From Bacteroidetes bacterium HGW-Bacteroidetes-4 (GTDB lineage Bacteria; Bacteroidota; Bacteroidia; Bacteroidales; SZUA-534), in assembly GCA_002840905.1 (NCBI GenBank), contig PHDD01000025.1, positions 1 through 64,000 on the forward strand: a DNA stretch of 64,000 bases. Direction: 5' to 3'. Every line of letters begins with the position of its first letter. Position 1 is the first letter of the stretch. Positions 52,056 through 61,583 of the stretch are shown one piece after another. Both the position numbers and the translations under genes were made by a program. The notes under the pieces were generated by a model, which was not told where the DNA came from, did not search any database, and was given only the letters and a program-made list of their open reading frames with translations.

Positions 52056-54827
52056 TTGAAATTTACTTCTTTCTTACTGTTTCTTGCTGTTTTTCTGATA
52101 TCAACAGCGGCAAAAGTTTTTGCCAGCCCGCAGTCTTTTACTGCTGACAGTGTTCTCTGGCTGGTAAATCAATCGCCGCGGTCAGAGTTGGAAGCACGGC
52201 TTATGCTTACCACAAAAGTTATGGGCTTCCACGACTCCTTGTTTTTGAATCTTCTCGATAAACAAATAAAACTGGAACAAAAAAAGACGGACAAAAAACA
52301 ACTTAAAAACCTTTACTGGTGGCTGGGTTCTTATTATCAAATCGACACACAATTAAACCGGGCACAAAGCAATCTTGAAAAAGCCCTGGTTTTTGCTTCG
52401 GATGCAGCCGAAAAATCACAATTGCTTTTGCATCTGGCACAACTAAAAATTACCAGCGGACGTTATCTGGAAGCACTGGAATATTTGCGCCAAGCCAAAA
52501 TTGCTATCTATAATCAGGAATTCTACCCGATGGAATCAGCGATTCTGCTCGAAGAAGCCTTTTGCTACACTCAATTGCATAATTATGATGCCGCAGCTTC
52601 TCGTTTAACTGCTGCGGGTTTTACCCTTCAGCTAACTGAAAACCCGTTTTTAAAAGCAAAGCGTTTTTGTTATTTAGGGTATTTGCATTGCGCTGAAAAA
52701 GATTATTTAAATGCTCAGGCTTTTCTGATGGAGGCTTTTTCCCTTTGGAACCAAGACACCCTGCATGCCGATTTTGCTTTAGCTTCGCAACAATTGGCCT
52801 GCATTTATAAAACGCAATTTAAACAGGACCTGGCAACCAATCATGCTCAACGAGCACAACGTGTTTTTGACACCTTGCATTTGCCGTCAGGAAGTGCAAG
52901 CGCACGTTTGTTGTTAGCTTCGCTCACTAAAAATAAACCCGATACTTTAGCACATAAACTTTTACTTCAGGCCAAAAATCTTTTCGAAAAAAGTAAGCAC
53001 ATCAGCGGACGAATTGATTCATACATCGCTTTAGCCAATTACTATAACAAACAAAACCTTTACGATTCCACTAAACATTACCTTAACCTTGCCCAAGAAT
53101 TTATTCCGCTGACTGAAAACCAAAAACATCAACTGGATTTTAATCTGGCAAAAAGCCGGTTTTACCTCAACCGTAACACGCCCGACAGTGCGCTTATATT
53201 TGCTAAAAAAGGTCTGCAAGAATCTTTATTTTCAGACGACTGGGAACAAAAAGCCAATGCTTATGCCCATTTAGCCGATCTGTATTATGCCACAGAACAA
53301 TTGAGGCTGGCATACCAATACCTTTCATTAGCTCACGCCTATAAAGATTCTCTTGCTCAATTAGGTGCTTCATTCGAATTAAAAAAACTGCAGGAAAGCT
53401 TTGAAGCTAAGAGGCAGGAATCGCTGATTCTACATTTAACCAACGAGCGTAACCTGCAAAATAAAACCATTGAAAAAAATATAAAACGGCTCGAAAAACA
53501 ACAGGCTATCATTTATCTGATTGCCATTGTTTTGTTGCTGATTCTTCTAATAGCGCTGCTTATGGGCGCTTTTCTTCATTACCGTAAAAAAGACAACCAG
53601 CGCCTGGCACTGCGAAACAAACAAATTGCCCAGCAAAAAGAAGAAATAGAAGTACAACGGCAACACCTCCAAGATATTAATCAGGAATTGGAAAAACTTT
53701 CGCTGATAGCCCGCCAAACCGACAACGGCATTCGAATAATGAATGAAGTGGGTCGTATAACCTGGGTAAACGAGGGTTACGTTAAGATGCACGGATACAC
53801 CCTTGAGGAGTTGCAGGAAATTGGTCGCTTCGATTTACTGGGCGAAGAAGCCAATATTAATATTCAGCAACTGGTAAGTGTTTGGTATGGAGATAAAAAA
53901 CCCATTTCTTTTGAATCTTTAGTTAAAAACAAGGGAGGAAATGAAATCTGGGTTCAAACCACCCTAACACCCATTCTGGACGAAAACCAGAAAATTGAAA
54001 AAATGATAGCCATTGAATCAGATATTACGCGTATTAAAAAAGCCGAGCACGAAATCCGCACCAAAAACCTCGACATTATGGCAAGTATTTCGTATGCCAA
54101 GCGCATACAGGAGGCCATGATGACCCCTTTTAGCGTGCTTAGCGCGGTGTATCCCGACAGCTTTTGTTTTTACCAGCCCAAATCGATTGTTAGCGGTGAC
54201 TTTTACTGGATGACCAACAAACACGACCGCTTGATTGTAGCTTGCGCTGACTCGACCGGTCATGGGGTTCCCGGGGCTTTTATGAGTTTGATTGGTATAT
54301 CGTTTCTGAATAAAATTGTAAACGAAAAAGGGTTTGTTTCGCCGGCAATAATTTTGAACCGGCTTCGCATGAACATCATTTCGCACCTGCACCAGACAAA
54401 TGGTGAAAACCTGGCTGGCGACGGAATGGATATTTCCGTCATTTCCATCGACTTAAAAAACAATTACCTTGAATTTGCCGGAGCTATGAATCCGGTAATT
54501 ATTTTGAGAAACAACGATCTGATTGAACTAAAGGCCGATCGTATGCCTGTGGGCTTTTTCGATAACGAAGATCGTCCTTTTTCATCAACCAGCCTGAACC
54601 TGCAGGCCAACGATCAGATTTACCTGTTTACCGATGGCTATTACGACCAGTTTGGCGGAAAAAATGGTTCGAAAATGAAAAGTCAGCGTTTCCGCGATAT
54701 CTTGCTGCGCTGTGCGTTTAAATCGAGTGAAGAGCAAAAAACTATTATTGAAGACAGTTTTAATGCCTGGAAAGGGGATTATACTCAAGTAGATGATGTG
54801 CTTTTAATGGGCATTCACATTAATTAA
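52056..54827 (+). CDS. TPR-PAS-SpoIIE serine phosphatase sensor
   Basis: A 923-residue membrane signalling protein. It has a signal peptide, a periplasmic array of TPR-like helices (about 60-460), one membrane span (about 487-510, IIYLIAIVLLLILLIALLMGAF), a coiled coil, a PAS domain (about 550-665, ITWVNEGYVKMHGYTLEEL) with a PAC end, and a SpoIIE/PP2C phosphatase (about 690-923). The phosphatase keeps SGDFYWM, ACADSTGHGVPGAFMS, GDGMDISVI and LFTDGYYDQFGG with metal-binding Asp residues. It probably controls an anti-sigma/anti-anti-sigma switch encoded elsewhere. It seems to start at the TTG at 52056. Confidence 0.88.
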   Translation: MKFTSFLLFLAVFLISTAAKVFASPQSFTADSVLWLVNQSPRSELEARLMLTTKVMGFHDSLFLNLLDKQIKLEQKKTDKKQLKNLYWWLGSYYQIDTQLNRAQSNLEKALVFASDAAEKSQLLLHLAQLKITSGRYLEALEYLRQAKIAIYNQEFYPMESAILLEEAFCYTQLHNYDAAASRLTAAGFTLQLTENPFLKAKRFCYLGYLHCAEKDYLNAQAFLMEAFSLWNQDTLHADFALASQQLACIYKTQFKQDLATNHAQRAQRVFDTLHLPSGSASARLLLASLTKNKPDTLAHKLLLQAKNLFEKSKHISGRIDSYIALANYYNKQNLYDSTKHYLNLAQEFIPLTENQKHQLDFNLAKSRFYLNRNTPDSALIFAKKGLQESLFSDDWEQKANAYAHLADLYYATEQLRLAYQYLSLAHAYKDSLAQLGASFELKKLQESFEAKRQESLILHLTNERNLQNKTIEKNIKRLEKQQAIIYLIAIVLLLILLIALLMGAFLHYRKKDNQRLALRNKQIAQQKEEIEVQRQHLQDINQELEKLSLIARQTDNGIRIMNEVGRITWVNEGYVKMHGYTLEELQEIGRFDLLGEEANINIQQLVSVWYGDKKPISFESLVKNKGGNEIWVQTTLTPILDENQKIEKMIAIESDITRIKKAEHEIRTKNLDIMASISYAKRIQEAMMTPFSVLSAVYPDSFCFYQPKSIVSGDFYWMTNKHDRLIVACADSTGHGVPGAFMSLIGISFLNKIVNEKGFVSPAIILNRLRMNIISHLHQTNGENLAGDGMDISVISIDLKNNYLEFAGAMNPVIILRNNDLIELKADRMPVGFFDNEDRPFSSTSLNLQANDQIYLFTDGYYDQFGGKNGSKMKSQRFRDILLRCAFKSSEEQKTIIEDSFNAWKGDYTQVDDVLLMGIHIN

Positions 54828-54839
54828 AAAAACCTCATG

Positions 54840-55994
54840 CTATTTTACCCGGTGCATTACTTCCAAAGCCTGTTTAAGTGTATCGGGATGTTTGGCAAAA
54901 CACAAGCGGAGCACTTTATAATCGCTTTTAGCCTTATAAAAATACGACAGCGGAATGGTGGCCAAACCATATTCACGAACCAAACGTGAAGCAAACTCCA
55001 TATCTTTTTCGTCGCTTATGTCTGAATAATCAACACATTGAAAATAGGTTCCGGCAGCAGCTTTAAATTTGAATTGTGAACCCTGTAAGCCCTTAAGCAA
55101 TAAATCCCTTTTTTCCTGATAAAGCAGTTTCACCTCAAGGTACTTCTTTTCGGTCTTCAGGTATTCTGCAAAAGCATGTTGAACGGGTGTGTTTACCGTG
55201 TACATGGAATACTGGTGTGTTTTACGGATTTCAGCGGTGAGGTGTTCCGGTGCTAAGATATATCCCAGGCGCCAGCCGGTGGCATGATACGTTTTTCCAA
55301 AAGAATTTACAATTATGGTTTGATCTTTTATTTTCGCATGCTGCGCCAGGCTTTCATGCACACCATCATCAAAAACAATGTGTTCATAAACCTCGTCGCT
55401 TAAAATATAAATGTCAGTGCCCTGGACTACTTTTTTTAAACGCTCAATATCCAATGCCGAAAAAACCGTTCCTGTGGGATTATGCGGGTTATTAAAGATT
55501 ATCATGCGGGTATTTCCACTTAAGGCTCTTTGAACATTCTCCCAATTCAGCGAATATCCGGGCATATTCATGTCAACAAACACTGGAATACCCCCACTCA
55601 AACGCACAGCCGGTGCATAGCTGTCGTAGGCGGGTTCAATAATAATTACTTCGTCGCCTTCGCGCACCAATGCGGTTATGGTGGTAAACAAAGCATCGGT
55701 GGCTCCGTTGGTAATGGTTATTTCCGTTTCAGGACTAAAATCTGCCTGATATAGCTCCTGCATCCGTAAAGCAATCTGCTCCCTAAGTTCAAACAAACCG
55801 TCAACCGGGGCATATTGGTTTTTGCTGCTATTCAGTTGTTTGCAATACAGATCGATAAGTGCCTGATCAGGATTAAAATCAGGATAGCCCCGAGACAAAT
55901 CGATGGCCTTATGCTGTTGCGCCAATTCCGACATAATTGCAAAAATTGTTTTTCCCGAATTCACCAGCTTGGAATATGATGCTTTTTTACTCAT
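54840..55994 (-). CDS. Class I aminotransferase, methionine aminotransferase (YbdL)-like
   Basis: A 384-residue PLP enzyme of fold type I. DLSRGYPDFNPDQALID and YAPVDGLFELREQIA form the N-terminal part, with NNPHNPTG, ILSDEVYEHIVFD, and the Schiff-base Lys in VNSFGKTYHATGWRLGY. This arrangement fits the YbdL/kynurenine aminotransferase group, which prefers Met, Gln or aromatic amino acids; a specific substrate is inference. Its stop is 12 bases from the convergent SpoIIE gene. Confidence 0.85.
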   Translation of the reverse strand: MSKKASYSKLVNSGKTIFAIMSELAQQHKAIDLSRGYPDFNPDQALIDLYCKQLNSSKNQYAPVDGLFELREQIALRMQELYQADFSPETEITITNGATDALFTTITALVREGDEVIIIEPAYDSYAPAVRLSGGIPVFVDMNMPGYSLNWENVQRALSGNTRMIIFNNPHNPTGTVFSALDIERLKKVVQGTDIYILSDEVYEHIVFDDGVHESLAQHAKIKDQTIIVNSFGKTYHATGWRLGYILAPEHLTAEIRKTHQYSMYTVNTPVQHAFAEYLKTEKKYLEVKLLYQEKRDLLLKGLQGSQFKFKAAAGTYFQCVDYSDISDEKDMEFASRLVREYGLATIPLSYFYKAKSDYKVLRLCFAKHPDTLKQALEVMHRVK

Positions 55995-56055
55995 GATTAT
56001 CGAAACTTAGACGTGGATTTTAGGTAAAACAAAGGTGCAAAAATTACTTTACTTT

Positions 56056-56775
56056 TTAATCAGAAAACACGTCTTTTAAAACAGCAAACGATTTTAACGC
56101 ATTAAAATTAAGCAGATGCAATTCAAAAAGTTGAACCAACGCCTCCAGTAGTTCATTTCGTAAGCTTTTGTTAAGGCTAAAATGCTCCATTTCGGTAAAC
56201 GGAGCATTTAAAAAACAGATCAGCCATTCCAACACCGCCTTGTTCACATAAAATGCATGCGAGGGCTTAAAATAGACTCCATGACCCTCTTTGAAATCAT
56301 AATAGGGTGCATCAATTAACTCATCGGGCATAAAGCCCATATAGCGGGCTATTTTTGTTAAAAACACCAGGTGAAAATAGGCCAGGCCATGATTTGTTTC
56401 TTCCAAAACCAAAATAGCCGTTTTCACAAAAGCATAAAGCCGCTCATCGGCAAATTCTTCACGTACGGTTCGGTGAATTACTTCAGAAATAAAAAGAGCC
56501 AAGGCGCTTTTGGTAATTTCCTGGGTTAAAGAATGTAGCGGCAAAACCAGCTTATACTCCTTTAATTTTTGGATGGATGCCGATGCTTTGTAATAAATTT
56601 GGGTGTCGAGAAGAAATAACGGTTGAAAAGCTCCCAGTTTATTTTGTTTTCCGTTACCAATGCCATAAACCAAAAGCGACTGTCGTCCGTATTTTTCACT
56701 GAGCACGTGAACTATAATTGAAGTGTCGCTGTACTTGGTGTAATTAAGAACAATAGCTTCAGTTTTTGAAAGCAT
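56056..56775 (-). CDS. recO: DNA repair protein RecO
   Basis: Recombination mediator that loads RecA with RecF/RecR. The 239-residue length is standard. The N-terminal OB-fold has the hallmark MLSKTEAIVLNYTKYSDTSIIVHVLSEKYGRQSLLVYGI; the helical C-terminal part (FLTKIARYMGFMPDEL) lacks the Cys zinc cluster of some RecO proteins. Its ATG overlaps the stop codon of porZ by one base (TAATG), so the two are translationally coupled. Confidence 0.92.
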   Translation of the reverse strand: MLSKTEAIVLNYTKYSDTSIIVHVLSEKYGRQSLLVYGIGNGKQNKLGAFQPLFLLDTQIYYKASASIQKLKEYKLVLPLHSLTQEITKSALALFISEVIHRTVREEFADERLYAFVKTAILVLEETNHGLAYFHLVFLTKIARYMGFMPDELIDAPYYDFKEGHGVYFKPSHAFYVNKAVLEWLICFLNAPFTEMEHFSLNKSLRNELLEALVQLFELHLLNFNALKSFAVLKDVFSD

Positions 56776-59045
56776 TACTTCACTATTAGTATTTTTGTGG
56801 CTTCTGCCTGTTCTCCATCAGCGGTTGTGCACAAAACCAGGTAAATTCCAGTTTGAACATCTTCACCACTCATGTCCTTGCCATTCCAGACGGCATCGCC
56901 GCCATTGCTCATGGTTTCGTAAACCAGGTATCCGGCCAGGTCGGTAATTTTAACATGGGTTTGATACATTAATCCGCGAATGGTAATGGTTCCATTGTAC
57001 CCTTCTTTAACCGGATTGGGAAAAGCATAAATAGCGCTGAAATCGCGTTTGGCATCTGTGGCCGTTCCCATAAACGATTGCAGGCCCTTGTCGGTGCCAA
57101 TAAAAAGCTCGCCGGTTTGGGTGTCCATTTCCAATGCCATAATTTGATTTGACAAAAGCCTTGAATTATCGGTATTCCAAACCAGGAGTTCCTTTGTTCC
57201 ATCGGCAGAAACCAAAAACAAACCGCCCCCGGCCGTTCCCAGCCATTTTCGGTTTGCTCCGTCAACGGCGATTGAGGTAACTACCTCGCCTTCGAGCAAG
57301 TCTTTTAAATAGCCATCGACAACGAGTTGCGGTATACGCCCATAAATTATATTTTCATCAAATATGCGGTTGGGGTTATCGTAAACCACCACTCCGTTGG
57401 CTGTTCCTATCCATATAGCACCCTCTTTATCTTCGACAATTGAATATATTTCGCCACTAAACATGCCGTCTGCATCGCGCAAAAAGAAATGACGGTAGTC
57501 ATCGTCAGATTCAATTGCCGGTGTATTGTTCGAATTCCAAACAAACACACCGTCGTTGCGGTTCGATACGGCCCACAAATTATTTTGTGAAGTACATATT
57601 ATTTTTGAAATTGTTTTGTTGCTAAAAGCCCCATTATAGGCAAAGCTATACCAGTTATTGTCCGGTGTTTTTAACACAAAAGGATAGTCAGAAGTACGAT
57701 TAGCCAGCCAAAGGTTTCCGTTTTTATCGTAAGCACATCCTCCAATAAAATTATTAAGGTGTCCCTGGGTGTTTTCTGTTGTCCATACTTTACTAACCAT
57801 ATGGTCAGTTACCTGAATAGCTCCGTAACCCCAGGTGCCGGCCACATAATTGCCCGGACTTGTACCAGTAATGTTACTTACATCGCGCAGGTTAATTAAT
57901 GAGTCCCCATTGTTGGTTTGCAGCGACTGCCAGTTTTCATCCTTAAATTCAAAAACATCGGCTTTGTAATAGGCGTTTTCGCCGGTTCGCCGATGACCAC
58001 CCGGTGCAACCAACAATTCACCTTGATTGTAATATAATTCATAGATGTTGCTGTTTTCAGGCCCCTCGGGCAAATAAACCGATTTATAATTCGTTTCACT
58101 GTGACTTAACAAGCCGTTCTTGCCATCGGCAATCCAAAGGATTCCTTCGCTATCGTACAAACCATGCCGGGCTTCGTGTGCACTGAAAAGACCTATTTGT
58201 TGCAATCCGGCCTCATAAGTATGTACATGATACTGCTTTACTACCGTTAACTTATTTTCTGATACCGCCAGGTTCGACACCTGTTTTAAATGGGTTAGTA
58301 CGGTATCCCACTTTTGACCATTGTATTCACAAACAAGCGTATTGTCAACAATTGCAGTGGGGTTTAATACATAAAGTTTATTATTGAATAAAACAGGGGA
58401 AAAATAAGTACCATTGGGACTTAATAGATTGGAAACACGTTCCCAATTTTCAAAATTACTTAAAAAAGGATTGCTAATGGCTGCCCGGAAAATACCGATG
58501 TCGGTTGTGGCATACAAGGTGTCGTTATACACAGCGGTTCCACTTACTTTTAAATAAGAACCACCGGCTCCGATGATGTAGGTATCACTAATCTCATCTT
58601 TTAGCAGGTTAAAAACAACAATTCCAAAACCACAGCTCAGGTAGGCGTAATCTTCAAAAAAATTAATGTGATAAATCGCTTTGTCGGCTATCATGTTTTT
58701 TTGTTTGATATCCGGAAAATTCGTTTTTATGTCATCGGTAAATAAGTCGAGATTGCCATTGGTGTAGGCAATCAATAATTTATTAAACTCTTGGTTGTAG
58801 GCAATATAACCCACTCCAAGGTCACTCAGCACATTAATTTTCGATAATTTATTAAGCCTTCCGTCGGGTTTGTTATAATAAAAAACCGCCAGATCGGTAG
58901 CGCAGTAAACCCGGTCTTCAGTCAAAGCCAAAGTATGCCCCTGATTGTAAGGAAGGTGTTCGCGCCAGGTTCCTTTTGGAATTTGCGAAAAACTTAAGGT
59001 GGAACTAAAAAAAATAAACAGTACCGCAGTAATTTTAACCGTCAT
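56775..59045 (-). CDS. porZ: Type IX secretion system protein PorZ
   Basis: A 756-residue surface protein of the T9SS attachment complex, which delivers anionic LPS for anchoring of cargo. A signal peptide (about 1-20) precedes IPKGTWREHLPYNQGHTLAL, the characteristic PorZ opening. Two beta-propellers of the two-component-regulator type follow (WIADGKNGLLSH, GAIWIGTANGVVVYD, KWLGTAGGGLFLV and ELFIGTDKGLQSF). The C-terminus is a type A sorting domain (FPNPVKEGYNGTITI to ATKILIVK), as expected because PorZ is itself T9SS cargo. It is followed directly by recO. Confidence 0.9.
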   Translation of the reverse strand: MTVKITAVLFIFFSSTLSFSQIPKGTWREHLPYNQGHTLALTEDRVYCATDLAVFYYNKPDGRLNKLSKINVLSDLGVGYIAYNQEFNKLLIAYTNGNLDLFTDDIKTNFPDIKQKNMIADKAIYHINFFEDYAYLSCGFGIVVFNLLKDEISDTYIIGAGGSYLKVSGTAVYNDTLYATTDIGIFRAAISNPFLSNFENWERVSNLLSPNGTYFSPVLFNNKLYVLNPTAIVDNTLVCEYNGQKWDTVLTHLKQVSNLAVSENKLTVVKQYHVHTYEAGLQQIGLFSAHEARHGLYDSEGILWIADGKNGLLSHSETNYKSVYLPEGPENSNIYELYYNQGELLVAPGGHRRTGENAYYKADVFEFKDENWQSLQTNNGDSLINLRDVSNITGTSPGNYVAGTWGYGAIQVTDHMVSKVWTTENTQGHLNNFIGGCAYDKNGNLWLANRTSDYPFVLKTPDNNWYSFAYNGAFSNKTISKIICTSQNNLWAVSNRNDGVFVWNSNNTPAIESDDDYRHFFLRDADGMFSGEIYSIVEDKEGAIWIGTANGVVVYDNPNRIFDENIIYGRIPQLVVDGYLKDLLEGEVVTSIAVDGANRKWLGTAGGGLFLVSADGTKELLVWNTDNSRLLSNQIMALEMDTQTGELFIGTDKGLQSFMGTATDAKRDFSAIYAFPNPVKEGYNGTITIRGLMYQTHVKITDLAGYLVYETMSNGGDAVWNGKDMSGEDVQTGIYLVLCTTADGEQAEATKILIVK

Positions 59046-59116
59046 AAAACATTTGTTTGAAATACTTTTTTCTATAAACTAAAAAATGTTGTTTTTATTT
59101 TATTTCTGAACAAACA

Positions 59117-59842
59117 TTAGCGCTCAAAAACTACCTGCTCATATGAAAAGCGTTTTCGGGGATAAAATATGCCCTCCGGTGTGCCTTGGCCCACGGTAAT
59201 TACCATGTTTATTTCTGCTTTACGCGAAAGTTTCAGGTATTTTTTTATCCTTTTTGAGTCGAAGCCTTCTATCGGACAGGTGTCGTAACCATAAGCTTTA
59301 ACAGCTAACATAAACGTTTGTGCAGCTAAAGCCACGCTTTTGTGAATAGTTACTTTTTTGTTTATTGAGGTTACTTCGCGAATAATCGGCCGTTTTAGCC
59401 CGATAAAAAACACCAGAAGTTTTTTTATCAGGCTGAAGAGAAACAGAAAATCACCGGAATAGAATATACGCATCACCTTACTGTAATAAAGTCGCCGTCG
59501 CTTTTTACTGTTATCTTTTTCAAAATTATCGGGACTCTCTATAGAATCGAGATTAAACCGGATCGATTGCTTAAACTTATCGGGGCGTGCAACAACTATA
59601 ACAATTTCAGAAGCTGTGCGTGTTGCGCTTTGATCCAGGCAAAAATTTGAAATTTTTTTCCGGGCCTCTTCGGTTCTGATACGGTAAAATTCCCAAAGTT
59701 GCATGTTGCTGCTATTGGGCGAAAGCAAAGCTAAATCAAGGCTTTTTTTTACAATTTCGGGGTTGTATTTTTCCTGATTGCCATACACCCGCATCGAGCG
59801 CCGGGCGTTTACTATTTGTTCAAACGAGGTTGCATTTTCCAT
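59117..59842 (-). CDS. Nitroreductase family protein
   Basis: A 241-residue flavoprotein-type oxidoreductase. RRSMRVYGNQEKYNPEIVKKSLDLALLSPNSSNMQLWEFYRI is the FMN-binding N-terminal signature. VALAAQTFMLAVKAYGYDTCPIEGFD and a C-terminal FERxR-type RFSYEQVVFE region follow. A basic, hydrophobic insertion (KKRRRLYYSKVMRIFYSGDFLFLFSLIKKLLVFFIG) in the middle is longer than usual and may contact the membrane. The substrate is unknown. Confidence 0.82.
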   Translation of the reverse strand: MENATSFEQIVNARRSMRVYGNQEKYNPEIVKKSLDLALLSPNSSNMQLWEFYRIRTEEARKKISNFCLDQSATRTASEIVIVVARPDKFKQSIRFNLDSIESPDNFEKDNSKKRRRLYYSKVMRIFYSGDFLFLFSLIKKLLVFFIGLKRPIIREVTSINKKVTIHKSVALAAQTFMLAVKAYGYDTCPIEGFDSKRIKKYLKLSRKAEINMVITVGQGTPEGIFYPRKRFSYEQVVFER

Positions 59843-59874
59843 ATTGAATGTTTGTTCGTGGTGACATTATGCTA

Positions 59875-59882
59875 CAAAGATA
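59875..59882 (-). promoter_or_regulatory. -7 promoter element of the nitroreductase gene
   Basis: On the minus strand TATCTTTG, an exact TAnnTTTG match, 33 bases upstream of the start codon. A TTTG lies 22 bases farther upstream, slightly beyond the usual 19. Confidence 0.45.
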
Positions 59883-60084
59883 ACATTTGCAAAAGAATCG
59901 CGACCAAAACAATCCCGTTTAAATTAACCCGGTGATAAACCTGTTTTTAAATCGGACAAAACACATTGTCTGTTACATAAAAAACGCTTATTATATTAAT
60001 TAACAGCCAATTAAAAACGCAAACGATTGCTTCATTTTATGCACAAAATCATTTTTAGTCCCCTTTTTAACTCATCGTTTTTTC

Positions 60085-60092
60085 TATCTTTG
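60085..60092 (+). promoter_or_regulatory. -7 promoter element of pgk
   Basis: TATCTTTG matches TAnnTTTG exactly, 50 bases before the pgk start. The -33 region is only T-rich and has no exact TTTG at 19 bases. Confidence 0.5.
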
Positions 60093-60141
60093 TGAAACCA
60101 AACGAGTACTCAAAAATTAACACAGATAAAATTAGTGAATC

Positions 60142-61395
60142 ATGGTAAAAATTAGTGATTACAATTTCAAGGGCAAAAAAGCCATTGTGCGCGTCGATTT
60201 TAACGTGCCATTAGACAAACAAACTTTTGCGGTGACCGATGAAACCCGCATTGTGGGAGCTCTTCCCACCATCAATAAAATTTTAAACGATGGCGGTTGT
60301 GCAATTCTGATGTCGCATTTGGGTCGTCCGGATGGACAAAAACAAGAAAAGTTTTCGATGAAGCACATTGTGTCTACTCTGGAAAAAAACCTGGGAAAAA
60401 AAGTAATATTTGCCGGTGATGTGGTTGGCGAAATGGTAGCAAAAAAAGCTGCTGATTTAAAAAGCGGTGAAGTTCTGTTGCTTGAAAACCTGCGTTTTTA
60501 CGAAGAAGAGGAAGGCAAACCGTATCATCTGGGTAAAGATGCTACCGATGAGGCCAAAGCCGCAGCTAAACCTGCAGTAAAAACTGCACAAAAAGAATTT
60601 GCCAAAACCCTGGCCAGCTATGCCGATGTTTATGTAAACGATGCTTTTGGCACCGCCCATCGGGCTCACGCTTCAACCGCACTAATTGCCGATTATTTTG
60701 CATCGGACAGTAAAATGGCCGGATTCTTACTGGAAAAAGAAATTAAGTTCCTGGGCGATACCGTAGCAAATCCCGAACGTCCGTTTGTGGCAATTGTTGG
60801 TGGAGCTAAAGTTTCTGGTAAATTAGAAGTGCTTAAATCGTTGATTGAAAAGGTAGATACTATTTTAATTGGTGGGGGAATGGCTTATACGTTCCTGAAA
60901 GCTCAGGGTCATAACATTGGCAACTCCCTGGTTGAAAACGATTTGCTGGAAACCGCCAATCGGATTTTAGCCGATGCCAAAGCCAAAGGCGTTAAATTCC
61001 TGCTACCCGTTGACAATTTAGCTGCCGATAAATTCGACAACAACGCCGCTATCGATGTAGTGGGTATTGATATTCCTGAGGGTCGTATGGCTTTAGACGT
61101 AGGTCCTGAAACCACCAAATTGTATGCGGCAGAAATTGCCAAAGCAAAAACCGTAATCTGGAACGGACCTATGGGTTGTTTTGAAATGCCAAATTTTGCA
61201 AAGGGAACTTTTGGTGTTTGCGAAGCTGTTGCCGATTCGTCTGCTATTTCGATTATCGGTGGTGGCGATTCGGTGGCTGCAGTAAACCAAAGTGGATTGG
61301 CCGATAAAATGAGCCACATTTCAACCGGTGGTGGAGCTTCGCTGGAATTTCTTGAGGGAAAAGTTTTACCCGGAGTTGCTGCATTGACAAAATAA
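60142..61395 (+). CDS. pgk: Phosphoglycerate kinase
   Basis: Glycolytic enzyme interconverting 1,3-bisphosphoglycerate and ADP with 3-phosphoglycerate and ATP. The signature is KKAIVRVDFNVPLD with DETRIVGALPTI and LMSHLGRPDG in the N-domain. VNDAFGTAHRAHAST and FVAIVGGAKVSGKLEVLKSL mark the middle, and the nucleotide end has VIWNGPMGCFE and IIGGGDSVAAV. The 417-residue length is slightly above the bacterial average because of an insertion after residue 118 (EEGKPYHLGKDATDEAKAAA), common in Bacteroidota. A strong terminator follows, so it is monocistronic. Confidence 0.96.
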   Translation: MVKISDYNFKGKKAIVRVDFNVPLDKQTFAVTDETRIVGALPTINKILNDGGCAILMSHLGRPDGQKQEKFSMKHIVSTLEKNLGKKVIFAGDVVGEMVAKKAADLKSGEVLLLENLRFYEEEEGKPYHLGKDATDEAKAAAKPAVKTAQKEFAKTLASYADVYVNDAFGTAHRAHASTALIADYFASDSKMAGFLLEKEIKFLGDTVANPERPFVAIVGGAKVSGKLEVLKSLIEKVDTILIGGGMAYTFLKAQGHNIGNSLVENDLLETANRILADAKAKGVKFLLPVDNLAADKFDNNAAIDVVGIDIPEGRMALDVGPETTKLYAAEIAKAKTVIWNGPMGCFEMPNFAKGTFGVCEAVADSSAISIIGGGDSVAAVNQSGLADKMSHISTGGGASLEFLEGKVLPGVAALTK

Positions 61396-61429
61396 TTATT
61401 TCGATAGTATTGTTTCACATGAAATATAG

Positions 61430-61457
61430 AAAGCGCACGAGACCGTGCGCTTTTTTT
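61430..61457 (+). terminator. Rho-independent terminator of pgk
   Basis: A perfect 10-bp stem (AAAGCGCACG with CGTGCGCTTT) around a 4-nt loop, followed by seven Ts. It lies 35 bases after the pgk stop codon. Confidence 0.92.
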
Positions 61458-61583
61458 GTGTTTAACCTTCCACTATCATTGGTCGTCGAACGTCTATATT
61501 CGTTGAGTACTAACGCCAAACAATTCGCCTTGTTTCTCGCATCAGGCCTGCACTGTTTTTCAGGAATTGGTCTGCGAGATCCA

